The notes below the pieces were generated by a model. That model worked only from the letters and a program-made list of their open reading frames with translations. It was not told the DNA's origin and did no database searches. From Claveliimonas bilis (GTDB lineage Bacteria; Bacillota; Clostridia; Lachnospirales; Lachnospiraceae), in the NCBI RefSeq assembly GCF_020892095.1, contig NZ_AP024845.1, forward strand, positions 1,116,001 through 1,180,000: a stretch of DNA of 64,000 bases. The letters run 5' to 3'. Below are positions 54,348-61,902 of this stretch, in pieces (within the stretch, counting starts at the first letter, position 1; every line of letters begins with the position of its first letter). The position numbers were made by a program, and so were the translations under genes.

Positions 54348-56240
54348 TCAATTGCTGAAATTTGTCAATTCCTTCTTCTTATACTGGTAAGTCGGCACGA
54401 TCTCTGAAACGATCTCTTTGATCTTATCGGATTCCATCCTGCTGGCCTCATCTAAAAGCTTCAGTTTTTCTCTGAAATCCTCGTCATCCATCTCAATAGG
54501 CTTTCCAATGAAAATCAGTTCGTTTTCTGTTTCTGTCATGCCTTCTTCATCCATAAGGAGCTCTTCATAGAGCTTCTCGCCCGGACGAAGTCCGGTGTAT
54601 TCTATCTTGATATCCTCATCCGGAACATAGCCGGAGAGGCGGATCAGGTTTCTTGCCATATCGTCAATCTTGACCGGCTCACCCATATCCAGAACGAAAA
54701 TCTCTCCTCCGTGGGCATAATACGCTGCCTGAAGTACCAGAGACACGGCTTCCGGAATCGTCATAAAATAACGGATAATCCGTTTATCTGTTACGGTTAC
54801 CGGTCCGCCTTCGGCGATCTGTTTCTTAAACAGCGGGATCACGCTTCCGTTGCTGCCAAGTACATTTCCGAAACGGACGGCTACAAAGTCAGTGTCGGAC
54901 TGGCGGTTCATCATCTGTACCACCATTTCACAGAGACGCTTGGATGCTCCCATGATGTTTGTCGGATTTACCGCTTTATCTGTGGAGATCAGTACAAACT
55001 TTTTCACGCCGTATTTGGCAGCTGCCTGTGCTACTTTATATGTACCTTCCACATTATTCTTGATCGCCTCGTTAGGGCTGTCTTCCATCAGCGGCACATG
55101 TTTGTGGGCTGCAGCATGGAAAATAACTGCCGGTCTGTATTTCTCTATCACGGAGTTGACACGCCTTGTGTTTCTTACAGATCCGATCAGAGTCTCCAGG
55201 TGAAGCTCCGGATATTTTCTCCTCAGTTCCTGCTGGATATCATAAGCGTTATTTTCGTAAATGTCGAAAATGATAAGTGTCCTTGGCTCTGCTTTCGCGA
55301 TCTGACGACAAAGCTCGCTTCCAATGGATCCTCCTCCTCCTGTTACCATGACTACCTGGTTCTTCAGGACGTGGAGGATTTCATCATTATTGACCTTTAC
55401 CTGCGCACGTCCCAGAAGGTCTGTAATTTCCACATCGCGCAGTTTTGTGACACTGACTTCTTCATTCAGAAGCTGGTACACACCCGGAATGGTCTGCATT
55501 TTACATCCTGTATCTTTGCAGAGATTCAGGATTGCTTTCCGGTTTGCCCCGGTCGTTGCCGGAATCGCATAAATGATACGTGTAATTTTGTATTCTTTTA
55601 CTTTATCTACAATATCATATCGGTTTCCTACAATGGGTACGCCTTCCAGAACCCTTCCTTTTTTGTTGGGGTTATCATCGATAATACAGCACACCTTGGT
55701 ATTCAGATGATTGCTGGTCATCATTTCCTTGATTAGGGTCTGTCCTGCCTGACCTCCCCCGATCACCATTACACGGTCTGCCGGCTCTCCTTCATTCTGA
55801 CGTTCTCTGTTAAAGTAAGAGCGAAGCAGCCGGTAGGCAAATCTGGAACCTGCTGTCAGCATGATACTGATCATATATCCCATAAAATAGTAGGACTTCG
55901 GCATATGCAGCTTCATAAACAGCATTCCGGCGATATACAGTACAAGAAGTACCATATAGGCCTGTACCATGGCTTTAAATTCTGCCATTCCTGCAAACCG
56001 CCAGATACTGTGATACAGACGAAAGCCGTAAAATACTACAATTGTTATAATGACCCAGTAGGGCATGGACCACACATATCCGTCAAGATATTCCCTGGGA
56101 ATCGCCGAAAAAATAAAGTCAAATCGCAGAAACAAAGCTGCCAAATAGGCTGCCAAAACAGACAGCGCATCAATAAAGGCCAGCGCAATTGCCCTTTTCA
56201 CCCATACATGATCCAGTTTTCGTTTCTTTTGTTCTCCCAT
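54348..56240 (-). CDS. Membrane UDP-GlcNAc 4,6-dehydratase (PglF/CapD-like)
   Basis: A 630-residue enzyme with four N-terminal membrane helices (to about 120), a CoA-binding-like Rossmann domain (VMVIGGGQAGQTLIKEM near 155) and a catalytic SDR domain (QVVMVTGGGGSIGSELCRQI near 290). The active site reads VLISTDKAVNPTNIMGASKR, with Met in place of the usual Tyr of YxxxK, as in PglF/WbpM. It makes UDP-4-keto-6-deoxy-GlcNAc. Last gene before the structured leader. Confidence 0.93.
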   Translation of the reverse strand: MGEQKKRKLDHVWVKRAIALAFIDALSVLAAYLAALFLRFDFIFSAIPREYLDGYVWSMPYWVIITIVVFYGFRLYHSIWRFAGMAEFKAMVQAYMVLLVLYIAGMLFMKLHMPKSYYFMGYMISIMLTAGSRFAYRLLRSYFNRERQNEGEPADRVMVIGGGQAGQTLIKEMMTSNHLNTKVCCIIDDNPNKKGRVLEGVPIVGNRYDIVDKVKEYKITRIIYAIPATTGANRKAILNLCKDTGCKMQTIPGVYQLLNEEVSVTKLRDVEITDLLGRAQVKVNNDEILHVLKNQVVMVTGGGGSIGSELCRQIAKAEPRTLIIFDIYENNAYDIQQELRRKYPELHLETLIGSVRNTRRVNSVIEKYRPAVIFHAAAHKHVPLMEDSPNEAIKNNVEGTYKVAQAAAKYGVKKFVLISTDKAVNPTNIMGASKRLCEMVVQMMNRQSDTDFVAVRFGNVLGSNGSVIPLFKKQIAEGGPVTVTDKRIIRYFMTIPEAVSLVLQAAYYAHGGEIFVLDMGEPVKIDDMARNLIRLSGYVPDEDIKIEYTGLRPGEKLYEELLMDEEGMTETENELIFIGKPIEMDDEDFREKLKLLDEASRMESDKIKEIVSEIVPTYQYKKKELTNFSN

Positions 56241-56279
56241 TTTCTTTTCCCTCTGATTTTATGCTTTGAGCGAAGAAAG

Positions 56280-56335
56280 AGTCTCAAAAAATCATGTTGG
56301 TCACTTATGGCCGCCTTTCTTTTCTGAGACACTTC
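56280..56335 (-). terminator. Imperfect hairpin between the 34-residue peptide and dehydratase genes
   Basis: On the minus strand AAGTGTCTCA pairs with TGAGACTCTT (one mismatch) across ~35 bases; a weak T-rich tail follows. Possibly a partial terminator or processing site. Confidence 0.35.
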
Positions 56336-56349
56336 TTTTAACCGGCTTT

Positions 56350-56454
56350 TCAGTCAGCTTCAAATATATTCCTTTTCAGAAATAAAACAATTCCCGCTAT
56401 TCCTGCTATTACAGCCGCTATTACCGCCATTGTCGGATCTACTGTCGCCAGCAT
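56350..56454 (-). CDS. 34-residue single-helix membrane peptide in the EPS operon
   Basis: ATG at 56452-56454, stop at 56350-56352, with AAAGGGGATGAG at good spacing upstream. The product reads MLATVDPTMAVIAAVIAGIA then GIVLFLKRNIFEAD: one hydrophobic helix (about 9-26) and a short charged tail, no signal cleavage site. It lies in the 330-base gap between the LCP gene and the dehydratase, same strand, so it is cotranscribed with them. Not recognised. The site, helix and placement argue for a real gene; its size could still be chance. Confidence 0.55.
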   Translation of the reverse strand: MLATVDPTMAVIAAVIAGIAGIVLFLKRNIFEAD

Positions 56455-56572
56455 TTTTTCTCATCCCCTTTGTTTTTCTCTGGAATCTATTCTACCAAGA
56501 TATTTCCAAAAAACAACTTGTTCGTCACAATCAGCCATTATACGGTTCTTTTTGACACTCTTTAGGTGTACT

Positions 56573-58048
56573 TTATTGTCCGCTTAATACCTGATTCATC
56601 TTTTCTTTAATAGAAGAAACAACTGCATCATCCGGCCACATTACATATAATGGCTGGCTTCCTGATGAATAACATGCCTGAGTGTCTCCGGTTCCTGTTG
56701 CCGCTACGGATTCAATGGTCCAGCTTGCGCCGTCGGAAAGCTGCATATTAATAAATTTCGCCATATCCTGCTGCGTCATATTTGTCTCTACACTGTCGCT
56801 GACACTTGCAATGATCTGATTTGCATTTGTCAGAATTGCCGGTGACATGGCTTTCTGCAGGATTCCGGTAAGAACCGCCTCCTGGTTCTTTCCTCTCTGA
56901 TTATCGCCGGCCTGGAAGCTGTAACGTTCTCTTGAGAATGCAAGCGCCTGCTCTCCGTTCAGCGTATTGATTCCTTTGTGGAACTGATATCCACCGGCCT
57001 CAAAATCATATTCTGAATTGACATCCACGCCGCCCAGCGCATCTACGATCGTGATCAGTGAAGTAAAGTTTACTCTCGCATAATAAGTAAGGTCAATACC
57101 ATAGACATTTTCCAGTGTTGCCATAGATACATCTACGCCGTAAATTCCCGCATGGGTCAATTTATCTCGCTGTTCGCCGGAAACATTTGGAATAGTCACA
57201 TAATAATCACGGGGTGTTGTAGTCAGTAAAATCTTCTTTGTGTTGGGATTTACTGTCATAATGATATTCACATCGCTTCGGCTGTTGGTCGTAATCGGAC
57301 CGGATACGTCAATACCGCTGATATACACATTGAACGGCTCTTCGATATTTGTCTCTTCCTGCTCGATCGGTGTATCAATGCCGTACTGATAGAGAACCCT
57401 CACCTGATCTGCATAATCCTCTATGGTTTCTTCAATAATTCCCGCAAAGGCCTCATTATAAACAGCAGCTTCGATTTTCCCATCCAGAAGTCCCTGTGCC
57501 TCGTCCTGAACGGTGTCAAACTCTACAACCTTCAGTTCTCTTCCCACTGCTGACTGAATGTCTTCCTTCATTTTCTCATTATTATCCTGGTCAGCTGCAG
57601 TCTGGAATCCAAACCGGTAATCCTGAGCATCCAGAAGATTTTCTGCCGGATCGTCCTTTTTCACTACGACGATCATATTATCCGTCTTGTATGTGGCTCC
57701 TCCTACATCTTTCAAAAGCTGATTTGCCTTAGAAAGATATACCACTCCAAAAGCCAGACCAATACTGATCAAAATACTTAAGACAATTCCTAAAATAAAT
57801 ATTTTATTTTTGACATACTGAAGTCCGAAGGTCAGCCCAAACAATATGAGGAGTACTACGATCAGCACTATCATATATTTCATGGGGACCATGCCGCTGT
57901 TCCACGCTACTACGATCAATGCTGCAGACAAAAGCAGCTGCAGGAGCGCCAGAAGTTTCCCTGCCAGATGTTTCGGACGCTTTTCCGTAGAATGTGAATG
58001 TCTGTGATGACTTCCCTGTGACCGGGAATGTCTGCTGTGCTTTTCCAT
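56573..58048 (-). CDS. LytR-CpsA-Psr (LCP) family glycopolymer ligase
   Basis: A 491-residue membrane protein. The N-terminus is rich in His, Ser and Arg (SRHSRSQGSHHRHSHSTEKR), followed by about three membrane helices (25-105), an accessory domain (110-230) and the LCP domain (about 240-400): VNIIMTVNPNTKKILLTTTP, RDYYVTIPNVSG, DALGGVDVNSEYDFEAGGYQ, EQALAFSRERYSFQAGDNQR. The Arg and Asp residues that bind the polyprenyl pyrophosphate are in place. It should attach the finished polymer to peptidoglycan. Confidence 0.92.
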   Translation of the reverse strand: MEKHSRHSRSQGSHHRHSHSTEKRPKHLAGKLLALLQLLLSAALIVVAWNSGMVPMKYMIVLIVVLLILFGLTFGLQYVKNKIFILGIVLSILISIGLAFGVVYLSKANQLLKDVGGATYKTDNMIVVVKKDDPAENLLDAQDYRFGFQTAADQDNNEKMKEDIQSAVGRELKVVEFDTVQDEAQGLLDGKIEAAVYNEAFAGIIEETIEDYADQVRVLYQYGIDTPIEQEETNIEEPFNVYISGIDVSGPITTNSRSDVNIIMTVNPNTKKILLTTTPRDYYVTIPNVSGEQRDKLTHAGIYGVDVSMATLENVYGIDLTYYARVNFTSLITIVDALGGVDVNSEYDFEAGGYQFHKGINTLNGEQALAFSRERYSFQAGDNQRGKNQEAVLTGILQKAMSPAILTNANQIIASVSDSVETNMTQQDMAKFINMQLSDGASWTIESVAATGTGDTQACYSSGSQPLYVMWPDDAVVSSIKEKMNQVLSGQ

Positions 58049-58063
58049 AACTACTTTTCTCCT

Positions 58064-58789
58064 TTACTGTACAACTAATGTAAATGCTACAGGCGCTGAA
58101 ACATTTCCGTCACTGTCTTTCACAGAAAAGCTTAACGCATAGCTTCCCGGAACAGAGGTATCATATGCTCCATCCACCATTACCTGTCTGGATAACACAT
58201 CAACATTATCTTTATCATCTACCATTCCCTGCACAACACTCATAGGATCAAATGTTGTGCCTGCTGTGATGGTTGCAGAATCACTTGTCAGAGCAATTGC
58301 AGGATTCGCTCCATCCGGAGTGAGTTCTGTCTGCTGCTCTTCTGCCTGCTCCTGTGCGGCAGCTTCCTGCTGCGCCGCCTCCTCTTCTGCCTTTTTAGCT
58401 TCTTCCTCCGCCTGCTGTTCTTCTTCCTCTGCTTCCTGTGCAGCATCATCTGCGCTGCTTTCACCGGAATGATATGTAATTTTTCTTCCTTTTGTCGCTA
58501 CATTTTGTTCCTTGTCTGTAACGCCGTAATAAACGACAGCGGTGTCTTCTCCTGTAACAATAATACGATCCACAAACACCTGATCTGTCAGATCTCCGTC
58601 TATATTGTCCGTGGCGGTCACGCCTTCCATCAGACCCTCATAGGAATCTCCCTCTGTATAGGTGATATCTCGCTTTTCTATGCTGATCTCGGGCGGTGTA
58701 TGATCCTTGCTGATATAGATAAAAACAGATACCGCACCAAGAATCACACAGGCTGCCGCCATCATCATCCATATGACACGCTGCTTCAT
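58064..58789 (-). CDS. Membrane-anchored Ig-like (DUF5011-type) protein
   Basis: A 241-residue protein with one N-terminal helix (WMMMAAACVILGAVSVFIYI), an Ig-like domain (30-110; TPPEISIEKRDITYTEGDSY, ATDNIDGDLTDQVFV), an Ala/Glu/Gln coiled-coil stretch (118-155) and a second Ig-like domain to the end (SVVQGMVDDKDNVDVLSRQV). It lies between cpsD and the LCP gene, so a structural part in export or attachment of the polymer is plausible. Confidence 0.75.
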   Translation of the reverse strand: MKQRVIWMMMAAACVILGAVSVFIYISKDHTPPEISIEKRDITYTEGDSYEGLMEGVTATDNIDGDLTDQVFVDRIIVTGEDTAVVYYGVTDKEQNVATKGRKITYHSGESSADDAAQEAEEEEQQAEEEAKKAEEEAAQQEAAAQEQAEEQQTELTPDGANPAIALTSDSATITAGTTFDPMSVVQGMVDDKDNVDVLSRQVMVDGAYDTSVPGSYALSFSVKDSDGNVSAPVAFTLVVQ

Positions 58790-58800
58790 TTCTTTATCCT

Positions 58801-59487
58801 CTATTTCTTTCCGTAATCTCCGTAATACTGTCCATAGTATTTTCCGTAATATTTGTTCTGCTTCATATTTACTTTATTCAGCACAACTCCAAGAATCGGG
58901 CATCCCGCTTTTTCCAGCTGCTCCTTTACTGTCCTTGCAAATTTATAACTGATCGTATGTGCTGAGATGACCAGAACAGACGCATCGCACACCCTTGCAA
59001 TGATGGCGCTGTCGATAACGCTTCCAAGGGGAGGCGCATCAATAATAATGTAGTCATATACTTTTCTGGCGCTTGAGATCAAAGCCTCAAATCTTTTCTG
59101 TCCGAGAAGTTCTGCCGGATTGGGCGGAACAACTCCTGCAAACATGACAACAAGTCCCGGCTCCTGGGTTTTGTACATCACCTCTTCCACCTCTGCCTGT
59201 CCGGACAGGAAATGGCTTAACCCTTTCACCTCTTCTGTCACTCTGTGACGTCCTACCAGAACAGATTTTCTAAGGTCAGCGTCAATAAAGAGGACTTTCT
59301 TGCCGCTTTCCGCCAGTGACATGGCAAGCCCCAGGGAAACGGTGCTCTTTCCTTCATTGGGGGTACAGCTTGTCAGAACGATAACCTTATTGTCCGCACC
59401 GGAAAACTCTATATTGGTCCGAAGTGTTTTGTATGCTTCATTGCTTCGGTAGTCTTTCGCTATATTTTTTAATGTAATCTCCTGCAT
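58801..59487 (-). CDS. cpsD: Bacterial tyrosine kinase CpsD/CapB type
   Basis: A 228-residue BY-kinase, cytoplasmic half only, as usual in Bacillota. Walker A LTSCTPNEGKSTVSLGLAMS, Walker A' KKVLFIDADLRKS and Walker B YDYIIIDAPPLGSVIDS; the C-terminus has a Tyr cluster YYGKYYGQYYGDYGKK for autophosphorylation. It works with the CpsC partner and is reset by the CpsB phosphatase, tuning chain length. Confidence 0.95.
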   Translation of the reverse strand: MQEITLKNIAKDYRSNEAYKTLRTNIEFSGADNKVIVLTSCTPNEGKSTVSLGLAMSLAESGKKVLFIDADLRKSVLVGRHRVTEEVKGLSHFLSGQAEVEEVMYKTQEPGLVVMFAGVVPPNPAELLGQKRFEALISSARKVYDYIIIDAPPLGSVIDSAIIARVCDASVLVISAHTISYKFARTVKEQLEKAGCPILGVVLNKVNMKQNKYYGKYYGQYYGDYGKK

Positions 59488-59499
59488 CGTCTATCCCTC

Positions 59500-60273
59500 C
59501 TATCTCCTCATTTGTTTTTCCAGTTTTTTAGAAGATAATCCCTTTACTTTCTTGGATTTCTTCACACCCTCCTGGATCGGGATAGAAGTCAGAGTATTTA
59601 ATCCCAGATAGTATTCCACATCGTCTGGTGTTTTAATCGTATCGTCCAGGACAAAGATCAATATGATAATTCCGGCTGCGATCAGAATGCCCAAAAGTCC
59701 GCCAATAGCAATATTCTTCATTGTACTCGGTGAAGACGGGTCTGTCGGGAGGTTTGCTTCCTCTATTGTATTTACGGCGTCCGCTTCCATGATCTCAGTG
59801 ATCTGGATACTGACAGACTCTCTTAAAGCATCGGCGATCTCTTTTGCCATCTTGGGATCTTCATTTTCTACGCCGATCGTCAGAATACGGCTCTCTGCTG
59901 CATTTTCTGTTGTAATGGAATTTTTCAGCTCTTCTGTGGTCATGTCCAGATTAAGGACAGCGATCACCTGTTCCAGCACCGGACGGCTGCTTACCAGTTC
60001 CATATAGTCCTGCGTCAGCTGTGTACTGGTCTGCAGATCATTATAGGTGACGCTGGCGTTTCCTTCTGTTCTGGAAAGGACATACATGCTGGTTGTGGAA
60101 GTATACATCGGTGTCATAAAGAGTTTGGTCCCCACAAAGGCAACCAGCGCCATCAGGATCCCCGCAAGGATGATCAGATGGATCTTATTCCACAAAGCCA
60201 GAAACAATTCCGTAAGATCAATGGTTATTTCTTCATTTTCAAAATCGCGGTTTGTTGTTTTATCTTGACTCAT
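59500..60273 (-). CDS. cpsC: Chain-length regulator CpsC (Wzz family)
   Basis: A 257-residue co-polymerase with two membrane helices (IHLIILAGILMALVAFVGTK near 32-52; IAIGGLLGILIAAGIIILIF near 190-210) flanking an extracytoplasmic Wzz domain with SRTEGNASVTYNDLQTSTQL. The short cytoplasmic tail would activate CpsD. Overlaps the cpsB end by 14 bases. Confidence 0.93.
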   Translation of the reverse strand: MSQDKTTNRDFENEEITIDLTELFLALWNKIHLIILAGILMALVAFVGTKLFMTPMYTSTTSMYVLSRTEGNASVTYNDLQTSTQLTQDYMELVSSRPVLEQVIAVLNLDMTTEELKNSITTENAAESRILTIGVENEDPKMAKEIADALRESVSIQITEIMEADAVNTIEEANLPTDPSSPSTMKNIAIGGLLGILIAAGIIILIFVLDDTIKTPDDVEYYLGLNTLTSIPIQEGVKKSKKVKGLSSKKLEKQMRR

Positions 60274-60997
60274 TCTTCTTCTTTTTCTTCAGCATGTCAG
60301 CCGCATTGCTGAAAAATATCCTCCTCATATATTCTTCTCCGTATTTTTTCCGTACATACTCTGCTGCTTTTTTCATACGAGGCGCACGATGCCTCGGACT
60401 ATGCGCATCTGTCCCTACACAGAACACCATCTCATCTGCTAAGAGTTCCTTGACAAATTTCTTCACTTTTCGCCCGCCATCTCCGGCAATGCTTCCTGCA
60501 TTTACCTGAATCAGCACGCCCATGTCAGCAAGATGATCTGCAAGAGTGATATCTTCCCTGATACAGTTATATCTTTCAATATGCGCCAGAATTACAGTGA
60601 ACCCCTTCATTTGTATCTGCTGAATCCCCTGCTGGATATATTCAAATGTATCCATGGGAGAAAATTCCACCAGCACGGTTCCGCTTCCGTTCATTGTCAA
60701 AATCTTCCGTTCCTTCAGCTTTGCAGGAACATCCTGTCCAAAGTAAATTTCAGTCCCCAGAAAAATCTTCATTTTCTCATCGATCTTCCGGGCTTCCAGT
60801 CTGACCTTTTTAATCTGCTCCCGCAGTATCTCCGGCGCTTCCTTTCCTCTTTTCGGGTGATGGTGCGGTGTTGCAATGATATAGCGTATCCCTTCGTCAT
60901 GTGCGATCTGCAGCATGCGTATGGTATCTTCCATACTCTGGGCACCGTCATCCACACCTGGAAGTATATGGCAATGCATATCAATAAACCTGTCCAT
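60260..60997 (-). CDS. cpsB: CpsB/CapC-type PHP tyrosine phosphatase
   Basis: A 245-residue manganese-dependent phosphotyrosine phosphatase of the PHP fold: MDRFIDMHCHILPGVDDGAQ (metal His), YIIATPHHHPKRG, ILAHIERYNCI and VGTDAHSPRHRAPRM. Start chosen at MDRFID after AGGAGAGG; a frame to 61042 starts near the promoter. First gene of the EPS operon. Confidence 0.94.
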   Translation of the reverse strand: MDRFIDMHCHILPGVDDGAQSMEDTIRMLQIAHDEGIRYIIATPHHHPKRGKEAPEILREQIKKVRLEARKIDEKMKIFLGTEIYFGQDVPAKLKERKILTMNGSGTVLVEFSPMDTFEYIQQGIQQIQMKGFTVILAHIERYNCIREDITLADHLADMGVLIQVNAGSIAGDGGRKVKKFVKELLADEMVFCVGTDAHSPRHRAPRMKKAAEYVRKKYGEEYMRRIFFSNAADMLKKKKKNESR

Positions 60998-61044
60998 TTC
61001 TGCCCTCTCCTGCTTTGTTCTAAGATATCCGTTTTTGCCCAATC

Positions 61045-61073
61045 ATTATACTCCAGTTTTCTGCCATAATCAA
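61045..61073 (-). promoter_or_regulatory. Sigma-A promoter of the exopolysaccharide operon
   Basis: Minus strand TTGATT (61068-61073), 17-base spacer, TATAAT (61045-61050); start of transcription near 61038, about 40 bases before cpsB. Confidence 0.75.
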
Positions 61074-61158
61074 TTAATAATCATATCATAAAGGTGTTAA
61101 TTTTTGTATATTCCTGCATGAATAGCAGGATTTTTGTAAAAAAATGGCGAATTTCCTT

Positions 61159-61722
61159 CTATAAACCGATCTGATCTGCAATAGCCCCCATCTCTTCCAG
61201 CGCAACATCGATCAGATCATCTAATGAAAGGCCTGTAAATTCGATCATTTCCATATAATCCCGGTTTGCCCCTTTTGCAAAACGAAGCTCATTAAAACGC
61301 TTCATAACAGATTTATGCTTTACACTGGCAATTTTTTTATCCGGATAGATCTGGGCAACAGCTTTGACAAATCCGCTCATGGGATCCGCTGCCAGCAAAG
61401 CATACTGGATATTCGTCTTGGCTTTCATTCCGCATTTTGGATTGTGAGCCTTGATCGCGTCAAAAAGAACCGGGTCGTCAATTCCTTCTTTTTTCAGAAT
61501 TTCTACAGATGTAGGACCGTGAACACTCATGTCATGCTGCCAGTCACACTGTTCTTCATCAAGGTCATGCAGAAGGCCTGCGATTCCCCAGTATTCTACC
61601 TGATCCGGCGCCAGCCTTTTAGCCAGTCCTCTCATGATGGCTTCTACTGCATACGAATGAGTAATATAATTCTCCCCCTTCATATATTTCAGTAAAATTT
61701 CATGTGCCTGTTCTCGGTTCAT
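61159..61722 (-). CDS. HDIG-domain hydrolase
   Basis: A 187-residue HD-superfamily protein. YITHSYAVEAIMRGLAKRLA carries the first His, WGIAGLLHDLDEEQC the HD pair, HDMSVHGPTSVEILKKEG and IDDPVLFDAIKAHNPKCG the further metal His residues. Phosphohydrolase activity on a nucleotide is likely, substrate unknown. AGGAGGAA precedes the ATG. It lies between rpoC and the EPS operon, 180 bases after the rpoC stop. Confidence 0.85.
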   Translation of the reverse strand: MNREQAHEILLKYMKGENYITHSYAVEAIMRGLAKRLAPDQVEYWGIAGLLHDLDEEQCDWQHDMSVHGPTSVEILKKEGIDDPVLFDAIKAHNPKCGMKAKTNIQYALLAADPMSGFVKAVAQIYPDKKIASVKHKSVMKRFNELRFAKGANRDYMEMIEFTGLSLDDLIDVALEEMGAIADQIGL

Positions 61723-61857
61723 TTCTAATTCCTCCTGTCTTTCTTCTATATCCTGTTTATTTTACCATATTTCACGGAATATGGACACTGTTTCTTTTTT
61801 CCTGTTAGACTTTTTCTATTATTTCTTACTGTCTTTTCAACGCACAATATGCTTTTT

Positions 61858-61891
61858 AAAAGGACAGCGCCCATATGAGCGCTGTCCTTTT
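61858..61891 (-). terminator. Terminator of the rpoBC transcript
   Basis: Minus strand AAAAGGACAGCGC (61879-61891) pairs perfectly with GCGCTGTCCTTTT (61858-61870), 12 bases after the rpoC stop. Confidence 0.9.
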
Positions 61892-61902
61892 CATTTCGTC
61901 TC

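Noticed and set aside
61110-61140. Terminator for the HD-domain gene
   Set aside because: The TCCTGC/GCAGGA stem is followed by T only on the plus strand, where no gene ends.
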